This document shows positions 1-10,189 of a DNA stretch of 64,000 nt, piece by piece. The DNA is from Lepas anatifera (lineage: Eukaryota; Arthropoda; Thecostraca; Lepadidae). The notes under the pieces were generated by a model. The model saw nothing but the letters and a program-made list of their open reading frames with translations, did no database searches and had not been told where the DNA came from. The translations under genes and the position numbers were made by a program. Position 1 is the stretch's first letter, and each line of letters begins with the position of its first letter. The stretch covers positions 1 to 64,000 of the forward strand of contig JAOTON010002129.1 in NCBI GenBank assembly GCA_034440635.1, read 5' to 3'.

Positions 1-140
1 ACCATGGCGCCCGAAATGGTTACAGGCGCGCCGCTCATATCGGGCGCCTCGGCGCCCGATATGAGCTAAGCTATGCTGGGGGCTTTGGAGCTAAGGGGGT
101 GGGGTCCGGGCCCTCGCCCCCCCTTTGGATCTGTCACTGA
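1..140. repeat. GC-rich palindromic repeat fragment
   Basis: This block is GC-rich with nested palindromes: GGCGCC recurs, and ATCGGGCGC near 38-46 is mirrored by GCGCCCGAT near 53-61. The phrase 'ctttggagctaa...ggggtccgggccc' recurs near 20622-20660, so this is a dispersed repeat and not unique sequence. No coding signal is seen. It probably represents one end of a DNA transposon cut by the window edge. Confidence 0.4.
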
Positions 141-694
141 ATTTTAGACATGTTACCTCTGAGAGTTCATCTGGGGCTTCCTAAGCAGGTTTTAAGACTT
201 GGGTCAATTGTTTTGCAGGAAATGTTGATAAAACTCGTATTTTGATACCATTTTTATTGCTATTCTGACCTGATTGATATGCATATTGACTATGCTAGGC
301 TAGATGGTGACCTTGACCTAGCCTTAGGTCAGGTTATTTTTATGTTTTGACCTAGTACCTATAGTCATATTATACATTATTTGATGATTCGCCGTAACGA
401 GAGGAAGCGAATTGTGCCTAAAAATGATTCTGGTTCAACTCTGTCAGACGCTGGAGCCCAGAAACTGTTCTCTAACATACCACCTTCTTTGACCTGTCAT
501 GTTCTCAAGATTGACCTGAGCCAAAAAGTGACCGATGTAGCTTATTTATGATTTTTATGAGCTATCCACCAGTCTGTGTATTTTTGCTATCCCGCATAGG
601 AGCCGAGTTCAAGGGGGCGTGTTTGAACAATTTCCCCCAGTCGAAGTCGAAGGTGGCTCAGGGGCCCACCGGGGCGAGTGCTAATTATTCGAAC
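141..694 (+). mobile_element. TTAA-clan family D, 3' half (decayed)
   Basis: The start matches the middle of the family D copy at 9297 (shared 'gacctctgagag-gtcatctgggg' and 'aagcag-ttt-agacttggg'). It contains several TGACCT/AGGTCA hexamers. It ends with a GGGGGCGTGTTTGAACA segment near 617-640 and then CACCGGGGCGAGTG near 680-692, which resembles the family's right terminus. The left half is missing and the flanking TTAA is degraded (GCTAAT). It is inferred to be an old, truncated copy. Confidence 0.5.
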
Positions 695-1285
695 TCAATC
701 ACAAAATTCGACGAAGAAAATTAGTTAGTTCCACCCGATCCTAACTGCAAGATGCGTGTTTTTTGCGCCGATTTTTTTTAACCACAGTATATCTTAATCT
801 TTAATAGTGTCTGTTATTCTTGTCTTTTGTACATGGAATAAGTTATGAAATTAGTGATGCTAGGCTAAAAATTGTCACATGCCTATTGTGGAGTGTCCTG
901 AGGAAGTAAAATAAATAGATAAATAAATAATTTTACAGGAAACGGCGATAGAGGCTTCATTTTGATACTGATACGTTTTGATCGTCATTACAAGTCGATA
1001 AATATGCATATTGAATAGTTTTAGTCCACATGTATCCTTGTGTTTTTTGGGGAAAATGATTAAAGTTGTGCTGCTAATGGGCTTGTGAAGAGGCATGTTG
1101 TAAGCTTTGTCGCGGGGATGGGACCCCAGAGCTGGTCGCGGGAAAAGTCCCCAAAGGCTTGTCTTAGGCAGTCAGGAAATCTGGCGTGAGTGGAATCCAG
1201 TTGGAGGGATTTTGGATCTCCAAAATCAGCTGAGGGGCGCGTAGTACTAGTTAAGGGGGCCCAGATAATGGCCCCCAACGAGCTC
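695..1285. other. Intergenic DNA, repeat remnant
   Basis: No gene is recognised. Bases 930-1045 repeat part of the preceding family D fragment ('gaaa-cg-cgata-a', 'ttttgatac', 'aaatatgcatattga'), so a second decayed piece of the same element lies here. The rest is AT-rich with nothing recognisable. Confidence 0.35.
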
Positions 1286-2060
1286 ATTTGACCTCAGTGC
1301 CAACACATGGTTCTCAAGACCAGCGTTGGGTGCCTACCCTAAATAAGCTCAGGGACCCAAAACTAGCCCAGGAATCGAATTTTCAACTCATGGGGCCCAG
1401 ACACTCTGAGGGGACCCAACAGCAGCTCAGGAGGCCCATACAAACTAAGAGGGCCAGACTAGCTGGGTGCCTCGACGAACTGCTAGTGCCCAGATACGCA
1501 CAACGGGCCCCAAACAAGCTGAAGGGATATATATCAGTTAAACGAAAACGATACCAACCCAGGGAACCCCGACCAGCTTAAGGGACACTAATCAGGCTTG
1601 GGGCCCTACGACCAAACCAGAGACCTCTGAAGTAAATCCTCTCACGGGCCCTAGACCAGATCATGGCTGCCACAATAATTCCACCTACAGGGTTCTTTCT
1701 AGCTTAGGGGCCCAAAGCAGCGAAGGATCTAAGGCCAAGCCAGTAAGCTCCTGTATAATACCCTCTCACGGTCCCAGAACAGCCCAGAAGCAGCCTGAAA
1801 ATTTCCCTCTCAGAAAGCTCAAAATTAGCTCAGAGGGTCCAGGACCTATTGAGGGGCCTTATACCAATAATGGGGCCCTGAAAAGCTCAATAGGCTTTAG
1901 TGGTGACATATAGGTTTCAAGTTAAGTGTGAGGGCCTGGTTATCTAAAGCGGTTCCAGATCAGCTGAGGGGACTCGATGTCAACTCAGGGAAGCCACCAA
2001 AACCTCAGGGGCCCAGGCCCGCAGAGGCTCTGTGACCTCTGAGGCTCAGGTTAGCGTCAA
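1286..2060. repeat. Degenerate minisatellite, AGCTCAGGGGCCC type
   Basis: This is a run of irregular units of about 20-30 bp built around AGCTCAG plus GGGGCCC. It is a diverged relative of the arrays at 10190-12290 and 50830-53790. Short open frames across it are by-products of the repeat and should not be read as genes. A terminus-like CCTAGATCCGTCACTG lies downstream, ending at 2452, which may be the right end of a host transposon. Confidence 0.5.
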
Positions 2061-2969
2061 TCGGATATTTCAGAATGGAGCCGTTAGCCAAGACAACTGT
2101 GATAAGTGGAGGTGGTGGATATGACACCTCAGTTTTCGCCATGACCGAAGGTAACTGTACCTATTATTTGCTCATCGTGCTTCAGTTAGTGTCAGTAGGT
2201 ACTTTCAGCATTTTCTACCAAGGTACCAGTCGTTAGCTGGCCCGAAATATGTTTGATGGTAAACGTGAACATGTCCTCACTAAGAGGAAGCTTTCATGAA
2301 AATAGGCATTTACAAATCGTTTTTTAAACGCGTTTTTTTTAGCTGGCCGCCTTTTGGGTGGTCAATTGGCGCCCCTCAGGTTCGGCGCCCCCAGGTTCGG
2401 CGCCCCCGAGCCTCCCCCACCCACCTTTAACGAAATCCTAGATCCGTCACTGACCACGACGCACTGCACCTGGATGCGTTCGGCGCAGGAGAGCCTCGAT
2501 CGTTGCCGAGACGCGAGTCTTGATGGCGGACCCCTTAGGCCCGGCCCCTGTGCGTGGCAACGATGGTCTCTTGCACTATACCTACCAGTTTACCCCATTA
2601 ACTTCACAAAACACAGTCAACACAAAAAAACTTTATTTCTAAGCGTAACATTATGTCCACTTCAGATCTTTTAACATTCATCCTGTCGCTCATCATGGAG
2701 CATGTAAACCTAGAACACAGGTCACAGTTGTTAGAACTGTTCGTGTGCTCAATATCGATCTACTTTTACAACGTCGAAAGTGAAAAAGAAAGAAAGAAAA
2801 AGACAAAGACAAACGGTAGGTAAGGCTAGTTTTACGCATTCACCTTTACGGGCGTGCCAGCACGGGGCCCGACGAAAGCAAACCGCAAAAAAACGCAATT
2901 AAGGCATTTGATTCACCCATTTCTAGATAGCTTCGACAATCCTTTCCATTTTTTCATGTGCTTCTCACC
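2061..2969. other. Intergenic DNA with a CAGTG-type transposon end
   Basis: No gene is recognised. Bases 2362-2452 are a C-rich block with a repeated TTCGGCGCCCCC, ending in CCTAGATCCGTCACTG. The reverse complement begins CAGTGACGGATCTAGG, a common shape for hAT-like termini. The remainder, including a purine-rich tract at 2780-2815, shows nothing I can name. Confidence 0.35.
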
Positions 2970-3907
2970 TTAAGATGCGCATTGACAGGGGGCGGGTAAC
3001 CGCCCCTTCAGGTTCTGTGGAGATAGAAAAAAAGAAAAAAACTTAGCGCCGCCGTACTTTGCATACCTTTGCCCCTGATTATTTTTACAACTTTTGACAA
3101 AATTTTAGGGTTGGGTCATCTCAGGTCAGGTCACCAGTGCAGGTCAAGTGACCTCACCTAAAAAATTTTAAGATATCATAACTCAGAGCAGGTTAGACCT
3201 ATCCAATTAAAACTCATATCATATAAAGGCCCAACTTAATTCTACAAAATATTTTCCGGTATTTGTGATATCGATGACTTAAGGTCAGGTACGAGCCATG
3301 ACATCTCAAATAGAAATACATGGGGAAAACGGTTTAAGCTGAATAACTTAGCACGCGCCCCGCTGGGGTCCCTGGCACGACGCGCCCTGCTGGGGGCGTT
3401 TTTGCCCCCTCCGTATCATATTTTCCAGGAAAGCTAAAGAAAAATTACGGAAGGTGTTCGAAAGCTCTTGACAAGACAAAGAAAAATTATTAGTAGTATT
3501 TTATGTCAGGTCAATATTGAGGTCAGCATAGGTCAAAAACGTTCCATAAGCTTACAACAGGGTAGTGTACGTTTCCCCCTCTAGATATTTACTTAGCGGA
3601 GCTAGCGCAAATAGTTATGCATCATTGGATTCCTCTTATCGTGGTGAATCGAATGATGTATAATATAACATTGCTAGGTCAAATTGTAAAAATGACCTGA
3701 CCTCGAGCTAGGTCAGAGTCACAGGGTGACCTGGTATGGTCATGCTGCATATCAATCAACTCCACGTGACATTAATATAAGCACAATTCCAGCAAAACAG
3801 GAGCTTTATCTCAATTCAGTGAGGAGTTACTTGCAAAACAATCACTGCATGTTCCTGTGACCTGACATAACTTTTGAGAGGTCAGATGATCAAAAACTCA
3901 ACTTTAT

Positions 3908-4350
3908 CCTCAGGCCGCCTGGAAAATGGTAGTCTGCTCGGCACTACCGTTGGACAGTACCGGCGCCTGATATCCACCACCATTGTCAGGGCTCAGGCTA
4001 TGTGCGTCCTGGCCAGGGTAGGCCTCATCTCCTCCTCTGCGAGGGACGCCGCAGGGCGCCGACAGATGGCAATGCGGCTGGAGCGACAGATGCGAAGCGA
4101 AAGAAAGGCCCAGTGGATGGCCTCCCTACATGGTCCAGGGTGGGCAAGACGGGGCAACTGTCACTCAGTGCGGTGACTTGATGGGCTAGGATGCCATACT
4201 GGAATTTCTCACCAATTTAGACACCTCGGTGCTTCCAGACCAGATCGAGGAAGTCAACGCCAAATTCCTGGACAAGATCGTGCAGGAGCAGACTTACGCT
4301 GCCGTGTTATTCTACGCATTTTACGAATAAACGTTTGAATAAACCTTTAA
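3908..4350 (+). mobile_element. Insertion in C1 flanked by AACTTTAT, carrying a gene fragment
   Basis: Alignment to C2 shows that these 443 bases are extra. They are flanked by an identical AACTTTAT (3900-3907 and 4351-4358). C2 has one copy of this sequence at the homologous place, so it is a target duplication. The insert is GC-rich for its first 270 bases and ends in an A-rich stretch with two AATAAA motifs. This fits a retroposed transcript with its poly(A) signal, or an element that captured exons. Confidence 0.6.
4190..4330 (+). pseudogene. C-terminal gene fragment, thioredoxin-repeat-like
   Basis: This open segment of 46 codons before a stop begins DAILEFLTNLDTS, continues IEEVNAKFLDKIVQEQ and ends AAVLFYAFYE. 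The pattern of EEV..LEWL, then IEEVT..L..LI.E, then AVLFYD is what I recall from arthropod proteins built of tandem thioredoxin-like domains, so a captured fragment of such a gene is my best reading. Upstream of it the frame is closed by a stop (tag at 4187-4189). There is no start and no CxxC motif is visible. The similarity is from memory of the motif only. Confidence 0.35.
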
Positions 4351-5295
4351 AACTTTATGGTCATGATCGTGGTAAGAATGCACGGTTTTCAGCTTTATCT
4401 ATCCAGTTTTCACCGAAAACCAGCCCTTTCAAATTTTCACCATTGATTTATAATGGGGTGACCAAAAAATTGACCCCACCTTAGATCAACAATATCAAAA
4501 TTCCGAGATAGCAGATTTGTAGACCCTAATGACCTAATCATATAATGAAACTTTCAAACTGATCAGTTGACTGATGTTTCTTAGGCGCTGCTTCAAACTC
4601 GTGATTTTAGGTTTTGAGGTCTGGTGGCTTGACCTTAGATAGCTCCTTGACCTGACATGAACTGACCTAAAAAAATTGGTCAGATGCGTAAAATGGATTG
4701 GGGATAAGATACTATAAGTTTCTTTGCTCTGCGTTTCTACGTTTTTGTCTTATCTGGGGAAAATCAGGAGGGGGCGAATTTCGCCCCACACCCGGGGAGG
4801 CGCGTGTTAGTAATGGATGGTGATAGAGCATTTATTTTAACGGCGTTATGTCTCCCTCATCCTTGCAATTCTAATGATATGCATTTTGACCTAATTTGAC
4901 CTTGACTTCCCCTCAGTTCAGGTCAAATAATATATTTGAACTGATTTGACCCAGTAAGGTCGTATTATATATCATTCGATTTGGCCTGCTGCGAGGATTC
5001 CAATGGTCTAGATTGTTTTGCTTTTCCTTTACTAGTTCAGATGAAATGACTGAAAACCTTCGCGAACATGGTATCGCTATGGTGGTATCCAGACATGGTA
5101 TCTAGACCTGTAGTGTCCTCAAATGTGACCTGACAAGAAGAGTTCAAAGATGTTCAATAGAGAACTTGAGGGTTATCCAACACCGTTTACAGTTTTTACT
5201 ATCTTGCTTGGTTCTTGACATCTTAGAAGGGCGAATACCCGCCCCTCCCCCGTCAAAGCGAAGGTGGCTTAGACCGCTGTCAATGTGCGTGTTAA

Positions 5296-5750
5296 ATTCA
5301 ACGCAGCAGAGGATTACAAAATGGCTGGTTCGAAATAGCCGAAAGAAGGCTTTGTGTTTGAATTTATCGCCTTATACTCTTCTTATTTTTCTATTGTTAT
5401 ACCCAACGTGTCAAGGCAGCTACAGTCTTCTAAAAATATCCACTTTTTAATGATAATTCACATCTATACTTTAAAGCACACCACATTCCTTTCAGCATTC
5501 TATATAATTTTGCGTGTTTGGACAATACCAAAACAAAAAGCGATTTATGTCAGGTTCTCTTTTACAGAAGGAGCACATCGAGTTTTCGCGTATTCCGACA
5601 ACGTCCATAAAGCTATTGGTTACAAGTATTAATTTTATAATTTTGTAGTCAAATATTAATTTCACTTGTTTTATCGCCTTCACCACTCTTCTCATCGATC
5701 CTTCAGCTAAATAGGCAACATCTCTTTCCCACTTATAGGGACTTCTATCA
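5296..5750. other. Spacer holding a LINE remnant
   Basis: The only recognisable content is the retrotransposon C-terminal fragment at 5492-5695. The remainder is AT-rich, with no repeat or gene that I can identify. Confidence 0.4.
5492..5695 (-). pseudogene. Non-LTR retrotransposon C-terminal fragment
   Basis: A 67-codon open frame contains CSFCKREPDINRFLFWYCPN. The arrangement C-x2-C then LFW.C is the zinc-knuckle-like motif near the end of many non-LTR retrotransposon ORF2 proteins (usual form C.FC...E...HLFW.C). No reverse transcriptase core is nearby, so this is a 5'-truncated relic. It lies between two TTAA-clan insertions. Confidence 0.5.
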
Positions 5751-7411
5751 TTAACACGCGCATTGACGGGGGGTCAGAGCCACTTTCGTTTTGACGGGGG
5801 GCGGGTAACCACCCCCTAAGATCTCAAGAACCACGCTAGATAGTGAAAAACGGTAAAGGATTTTGGATAGTCCATTCAATTTTCTATAGAAATTATTTGA
5901 ACCTTGTTTTAGGTTATATTTAACACGCGCATTGACGGGGGGCGGGTACTTGCTCCCCCTCGGGTTTTTCGGAGAAAGCAGAAAAACGGCGGCGCGTAGC
6001 GCCGCCGTACTTTACTTTTTCCCTCATCATTTTTACAACTTCTGTGAAAATTTTAAGGTTAGGTCATTTCAGGTCAGGTCACCAGTACAGGTCAAGTGAC
6101 CCGACCTCAAAAAAAGTTTAAGATAGCATAAGTCGGAGCAGGGTGAACTTATTCGATTGAAACTCATATCACATAATGGCCCTACCGAGCTCTCTAAAAT
6201 ATGTTCCGGTATTTTTTATATCGATGACCTAAGGTCAGGTACGAGGCATGACCTCTCCATTGGAAATACATGGGAAAAATGGTTTTCATGGAATAACTCA
6301 GTAACGGATGGTGATAGAGCGCTTATTTTAGCTCCATTAGACTTGCCTGGGCTTTGCGGTTCTAATGATATGCATTTTATATAATTTGACCCTGACCTGA
6401 CCTCAGGTCAGGTCAAATCCTTGATTTGACCTAGCAAGGTCAAATTATATATCATTCGATTTGGCTTGCTGAGAGGATTCTTATAGTTCAAGTCGTTTTG
6501 CTCTATCTTTACTTGTTCAGATGTAAGGGCCAAAAAACTTAATTTACATGTTATCCCTATGACGGCATGTTTTGACCTCTCGTGACCTTAAATGTGACCT
6601 GACCAAGAAATGGCTCAAATGTTTTCGATGGAGAAGTGGATGGGCAACCCAACGCTCTTTACCGTTTTTCGCTACCTACCATGGTTCTCGAGATCTTAGG
6701 GGGGGCGGGTACCCGCCCCCCGTCAAAGCGAAGGTGGTTCAGACCCCCGTCAATGCGCGTGTTAAGGTCAATAGAGGTCAAGGCATGCCAACATAGTGAT
6801 AACATGTAGATGAAGGTTTTCAGTCATTTCATATGAACTAGTAAAGATAGAGCAAAACAATATAAACCATCGGAATCCTCGCAGCAAGTCAAATCAAATG
6901 ACATATAATATTACCTTGCTAGGTCAAATCAGGTCAAATCTAGAATTTGACCTAATGTAAGGTCAGGTCAAGGTTAAATTAAGTCAAAATGCATAGATTA
7001 GAACTGCAAGTACAAGGCGAACTTAATGCCACTAAAATAAACGCTCTACCGCCATCCGTCACTAAGATGTTCAGCTTAAACCATTTTCCCATGTATTTCC
7101 AAAGGAGAGGTCATGGGAGGTCGTAGGACCTTAGGTCATTGATATAAAGAAATACCAGCATATATTTTTAGAATTCGGTGTGCCCATTATGTGATGAGTT
7201 TCTGCTAAATTAACCTTTTTGAGGTGGAGTCATTTGAGCTGTACTGGTGATCTGACCTGAGATGACCTTACCTTAAAATTTTCCCTTACGTTGTAAGAAT
7301 GATCAGATAAAAATTTTACCAAGTGCCGTTGAGCGTAATGCCACCGTTTTTATTCTATCTAAAAAAACGGAGGAGGGCGGATACCCATCTCCCCGTCAAT
7401 GATCATGTTAA
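5751..7411 (-). mobile_element. TTAA-clan family A copy A2, interrupted by A3
   Basis: It is flanked by TTAA (5751-5754, 7408-7411). In reverse orientation it begins CACGCGCATTGACGGGG followed by the GTCAGAGCCAC segment that marks the family's right end. At 5920 the younger copy A3 is inserted. Without A3, the sequence runs '...ttatattTAAGGTCAATAGAGGTC...', exactly the uninterrupted family A consensus seen at 12940-12965 and 51230-51255. The left end is decayed (CCCCGTCAATGATCATG). Confidence 0.9.
5920..6765 (+). mobile_element. TTAA-clan family A copy A3, intact and nested in A2
   Basis: This is 846 bp including both TTAA copies (5920-5923, 6762-6765). Both termini are CACGCGCATTGACGGGG-type inverted repeats, each followed by a GGGCGGGTACC-like palindrome. 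It is very similar to A5 and A8, implying recent spread. By hand count it holds about 16 AGGTCA/TGACCT hexamers, including TGACCTGACC mirrored by GGTCAGGTCA. A 75-codon open frame inside is treated as non-coding (see rejected items). Confidence 0.92.
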
Positions 7412-8257
7412 TCAATGCTAACATGTGTCTTGTTCCCCTGTGTATAGGTATAGCCTCCGTTGTAAGCAATCATGGGTACATCTGTATGGTTCTAAATTTC
7501 TTTTGTCGGCGGAATGCCCTCAACACATCGTTCAATAACAAATGGACACACTGGAAGCGCCTTAATCGTACAAATGCTACACCTCAAATTTTGTATGAAA
7601 CGTAATCATACAATAAGTACAAATACCGACACCAGAGCAATAGATATACTTCATTGAATATCTGAGAGGACAAGGCTGGAAACTATCTGTATAGAAACAG
7701 AGCTGGCAAAAATTGTATATCGCAGGACCCATTCCAGACATCTCTCCTTGGCATGGTGAACGACACTGTGATATGGCAGGTTGAGATTTGGAAGTCTTTT
7801 TTGCAAATGTACGATCATAATGGCACGGTTCCGGAGTCACTTGATCAGGCACAGCCCCCTGAAATTGAGTTGGTAGACACTAGGCTCGACAGTTTTATTC
7901 TATTACTTGCGAATTATTGCTCTCTTAGTTGTGATTCAACAAACAGCTTCCGTGGTTTGCTCCTAGTTGTCGATGTGCACTCACCAATACTTGGCCGCCT
8001 CATGTCTGATAAATTATTAGAAACAAGGTATTGTCACGGGAGAGTGATAGGAAAGATATTTTTTCCAAATGATGTTCGAAATATAATGTTGGCAACCAAT
8101 TTTTTCCCTGTAATCTAAAGCTAAGGGTAAAACACGCGACTTGTGTTTCTAATCATGGCCGAGGGAGCGATAGGCAGCCAGAAATTAGCCGAGAACTTCC
8201 GAGCCTCATGTGTACAGATCCAATTGCAGGGACCTGTACCTCAACACTGATGCCACT
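7412..8257 (-). other. 3' flank of the sulfotransferase gene
   Basis: This lies immediately downstream of the sulfotransferase stop codon on the minus strand and is presumed to hold its 3' untranslated region. A minus-strand AATAAA at 7899-7894 could be the polyadenylation signal, giving a 3' UTR of about 360 bases. No other gene is recognised. A 121-codon frame on the plus strand (7753-8118) has no recognisable motif. Confidence 0.35.
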
Positions 8258-8692
8258 TCACTCTTGTTTCTCAAGCTCCATCACAAACGGAATGTCGGAC
8301 CCCTTCAGCTTTTGGGTCATCCACTTATCGAACTTGGCGTTCATCTCCGGAGTGAAGTGGTTCTTCCAGTCACCAGCTTGTCCCTTCCTGATGAAGTTGC
8401 CACGATCCTTGAACATGAAACCACTCTCTTTCCCTCCTTCTGCGTTCACAAATGGATTTTTGCGGAAGTTGTCGATGTGAAGATGATCCGCCAGCTTCAC
8501 AATCTGCTCGTCCGAGTACGACTTGCCCAGGAACTTGGCGACCTTGCGGATTTGTGACTTCAAGTCCCGCTTCATGTCTTCGAAGAAGAGGAAGCACATG
8601 TTTGGGTGGTGGCGCATGTTCCAGGCCTCGATCATGTGCTCGATGAAAGGAGATTCGATTATTTTCCCTTCCATAAAGTACTCCATGAATTT
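8258..8692 (-). CDS. Sulfotransferase, last coding exon (exon 3)
   Basis: This exon gives residues 194-337 of a cytosolic sulfotransferase. It opens after a TTTTATTTTCAG acceptor (AG at 8694-8693) in phase 0 with KFMEYFMEGK, where family members usually have the F..F..F..G segment. It contains RKGQAGDWKNHFT at about residues 295-307, the conserved RKG.xGDWKN.FT motif that binds the 3'-phosphate of PAPS, followed by the N..FD..M dimer-contact region. It ends MELEKQE and a TGA at 8260-8258. The phase matches the end of the exon at 23302-23035, so intron 2 spans 8693-23034. Open frames on the opposite strand here are shadows. Confidence 0.93.
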   Translation of the reverse strand, partial: KFMEYFMEGKIIESPFIEHMIEAWNMRHHPNMCFLFFEDMKRDLKSQIRKVAKFLGKSYSDEQIVKLADHLHIDNFRKNPFVNAEGGKESGFMFKDRGNFIRKGQAGDWKNHFTPEMNAKFDKWMTQKLKGSDIPFVMELEKQE

Positions 8693-8799
8693 CTGAAAAT
8701 AAAACAGACATTTAGGAACGAACACAAAAACAAGCGTTTGTAAGCCGAACCGTTGTAGGTATATACATTGCGTCATAGTTGCGTACATTACATACATAC

Positions 8800-8937
8800 A
8801 TTGCGAGAAGTGAATTGGCTACCCAGCGCCGTTTATTTTTTCGCTATCTGGCGTGGTTCTCGAAATCTTAGGGGGGCAGGTATCCTCCCTCCGTCAAAGC
8901 GAAGGTGGCTCAGACCCCCCGTCAATGCACGTGTTAA
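8800..8937 (+). mobile_element. TTAA-clan family A, solo right end
   Basis: Only the last 138 bases of a family A element remain: the 'ggctacccagcgccgttta...tcgctat' segment, then the GTCAAAGCGAAGGTGGCTCA stretch, and GTCAATGCACGTG followed by TTAA at 8934-8937. The rest of the element is absent. It lies inside sulfotransferase intron 2. Confidence 0.8.
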
Positions 8938-9296
8938 CCCGGCACCACCTGGGCTCTTTTTGTACACACCACCACCCGGGGGTTCGATCGGGCCCCATAC
9001 TATCTCGGAAACCGGAAGAGGCACGACAAAATTGAAAGGGTGCTGAAATCAGGTTACCGTCTTCTAGTCTGTAACTGAGTTTGATCTTCCATATGACCTG
9101 GGCTGTCGGTGCGCCCCAAACCCCCCTGAGTTTGATCCATATCCGTTAACCTGGGACGTCATAGTTGGCCAAAATTGGTCCTATTTAGACCCATTTAAAA
9201 CATCCCTCATAACTCGGGAACCATAAGACCTAAAACGAAGGACCTCACCTTTGTTTGTCTTGACCCAAGGATTCAAATGATATGGAGCATGAACTG
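8938..9296. other. Intronic spacer
   Basis: A C/G-rich stretch (8938-9010) is followed by ordinary sequence. No gene, RNA or repeat is recognised. Several GACCT motifs near 9085-9250 suggest decayed transposon sequence. Confidence 0.3.
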
Positions 9297-9820
9297 TTAA
9301 ACTTCGCCCAGGTGGGGTGTTTGAACGCCTCCTTTGGCTTTTTCCGGCCGCATGATAAACGGTGGCACAAAGCGCCGCCGTACTTGGCACACCTTATTCG
9401 TGATCAACTTCGCAACTTTACCCTAAATTTTAAGGTTGGGTCATCTCAGGTCAGGTCACCAGTGCAGGTCAAGTGACCTCACCTCCAGAAAATATTTAAG
9501 GTTTCATAAGTAAGAAATGGGCTAATTTATCGGATTTACTCTTATACCACATAATGAGCCTACCGAGTGCTACAAAATATATTCCGGGATTTTTCATATC
9601 AATGACCTAAGGTCAAGTACAGACCATGGCCTCTCCTTGGAAATGCATGGGAAAAACATAAATTGGGCTGTATTTTTGTGGATATAACTGAGAATACCTT
9701 CATATTCTGCAAATCGTATTATCTTTGGACCCTTTCCAGGCTCATGTTGCAATTTTTTACCTGTGACCTCTGAGAGGTCATCTGGGGCTACTTAAGCAGT
9801 TTTCAGACTTAGGTAAATAA
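9297..9820 (+). mobile_element. TTAA-clan family D copy D1 (3' end decayed)
   Basis: It begins at TTAA (9297-9300) with ACTTCGCCCAGGTGGGGTG and a decayed TGTTTGAACG palindrome core. It continues through the conserved 'agcgccgccgtacttggca' segment and the block of AGGTCA repeats near 9435-9482. The sequence GGCCTCTCC-TTGGAAATGCATGGGAAAA near 9630-9657 is shared in form with families A and B. The homology fades after about 9820, where it overlaps the part preserved at 141-694. Confidence 0.7.
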
Positions 9821-10189
9821 CTGGAACGTTTCCTATAAGATAGTTACCTCCTGATAACCTCATTTGACCTTTGGCAAGTTGGCTTTCATTTGACATACCT
9901 GGAACATGTCTAAGCATATCCCTACCACTATTTCCTCATCTACTTCCAAACGACTCCTCCATTGGTACTATTTATCCACTTCCATTGGGCCAATTCGTTT
10001 GAGCCTCAGTTGTTGAAACATAGCAACATATAATTTGACTCAATATAAACTTGGAGGAGACTAGTACTAGTATTGAACAATACCCTGATGAAGTGCAGTG
10101 GCGTAGCCAAGGGGGGGTTCATGGGGTCCGCAGACCTCCCCCTTGGGCTGACCTTATGCACTGGAAAACACGAGCATTGGTCTCGAGCA

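Larger units (their letters stand above)
3352..4806 (+). mobile_element. TTAA-clan family C copy C1 nested in A1 (TTAG site)
   Basis: Termini are CACGCGCCCCGCTGGGG on the left and a decayed GCGCGTG on the right, matching C2 at 42569-43583. The flanking tetranucleotide is TTAG on both sides (3348-3351 and 4807-4810). The uninterrupted family A sequence has TTAG at this point too, so TTAG was the duplicated target. Internal AGGTCA motifs are abundant. C1 is 440 bp longer than C2 because it holds a separate insertion (3908-4350). Confidence 0.85.
2970..5295 (+). mobile_element. TTAA-clan family A copy A1, interrupted by C1
   Basis: It is bounded by TTAA at 2970-2973 and 5292-5295. The left terminus reads like ATGCGCATTGACAGGGGG and the right like CTGTCAATGTGCGTG, matching the CACGCGCATTGACGGGG termini of other family A copies. 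The interior carries many AGGTCA/TGACCT hexamers. It is split by family C element C1 at 3352-4806. With C1 removed, the two halves join as a normal family A sequence of about 870 bp. It is more diverged than copies A3, A5 and A8, so it is presumably older. No transposase is encoded. Confidence 0.85.

Noticed and set aside
6157..6384. A 75-codon open frame starting MKL.SHNGPTE that recurs in copies A3, A5 and A8
   Set aside because: The copies are nearly identical as DNA, and most base differences between them change the amino acid. The frame is broken in A4, A7 and A9. This fits non-coding transposon sequence.
8210..8557. A 115-codon plus-strand open frame over the sulfotransferase last exon
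   Set aside because: The minus strand has the splice acceptor, the PAPS motif and a stop in the right place. The plus frame has no known motif.
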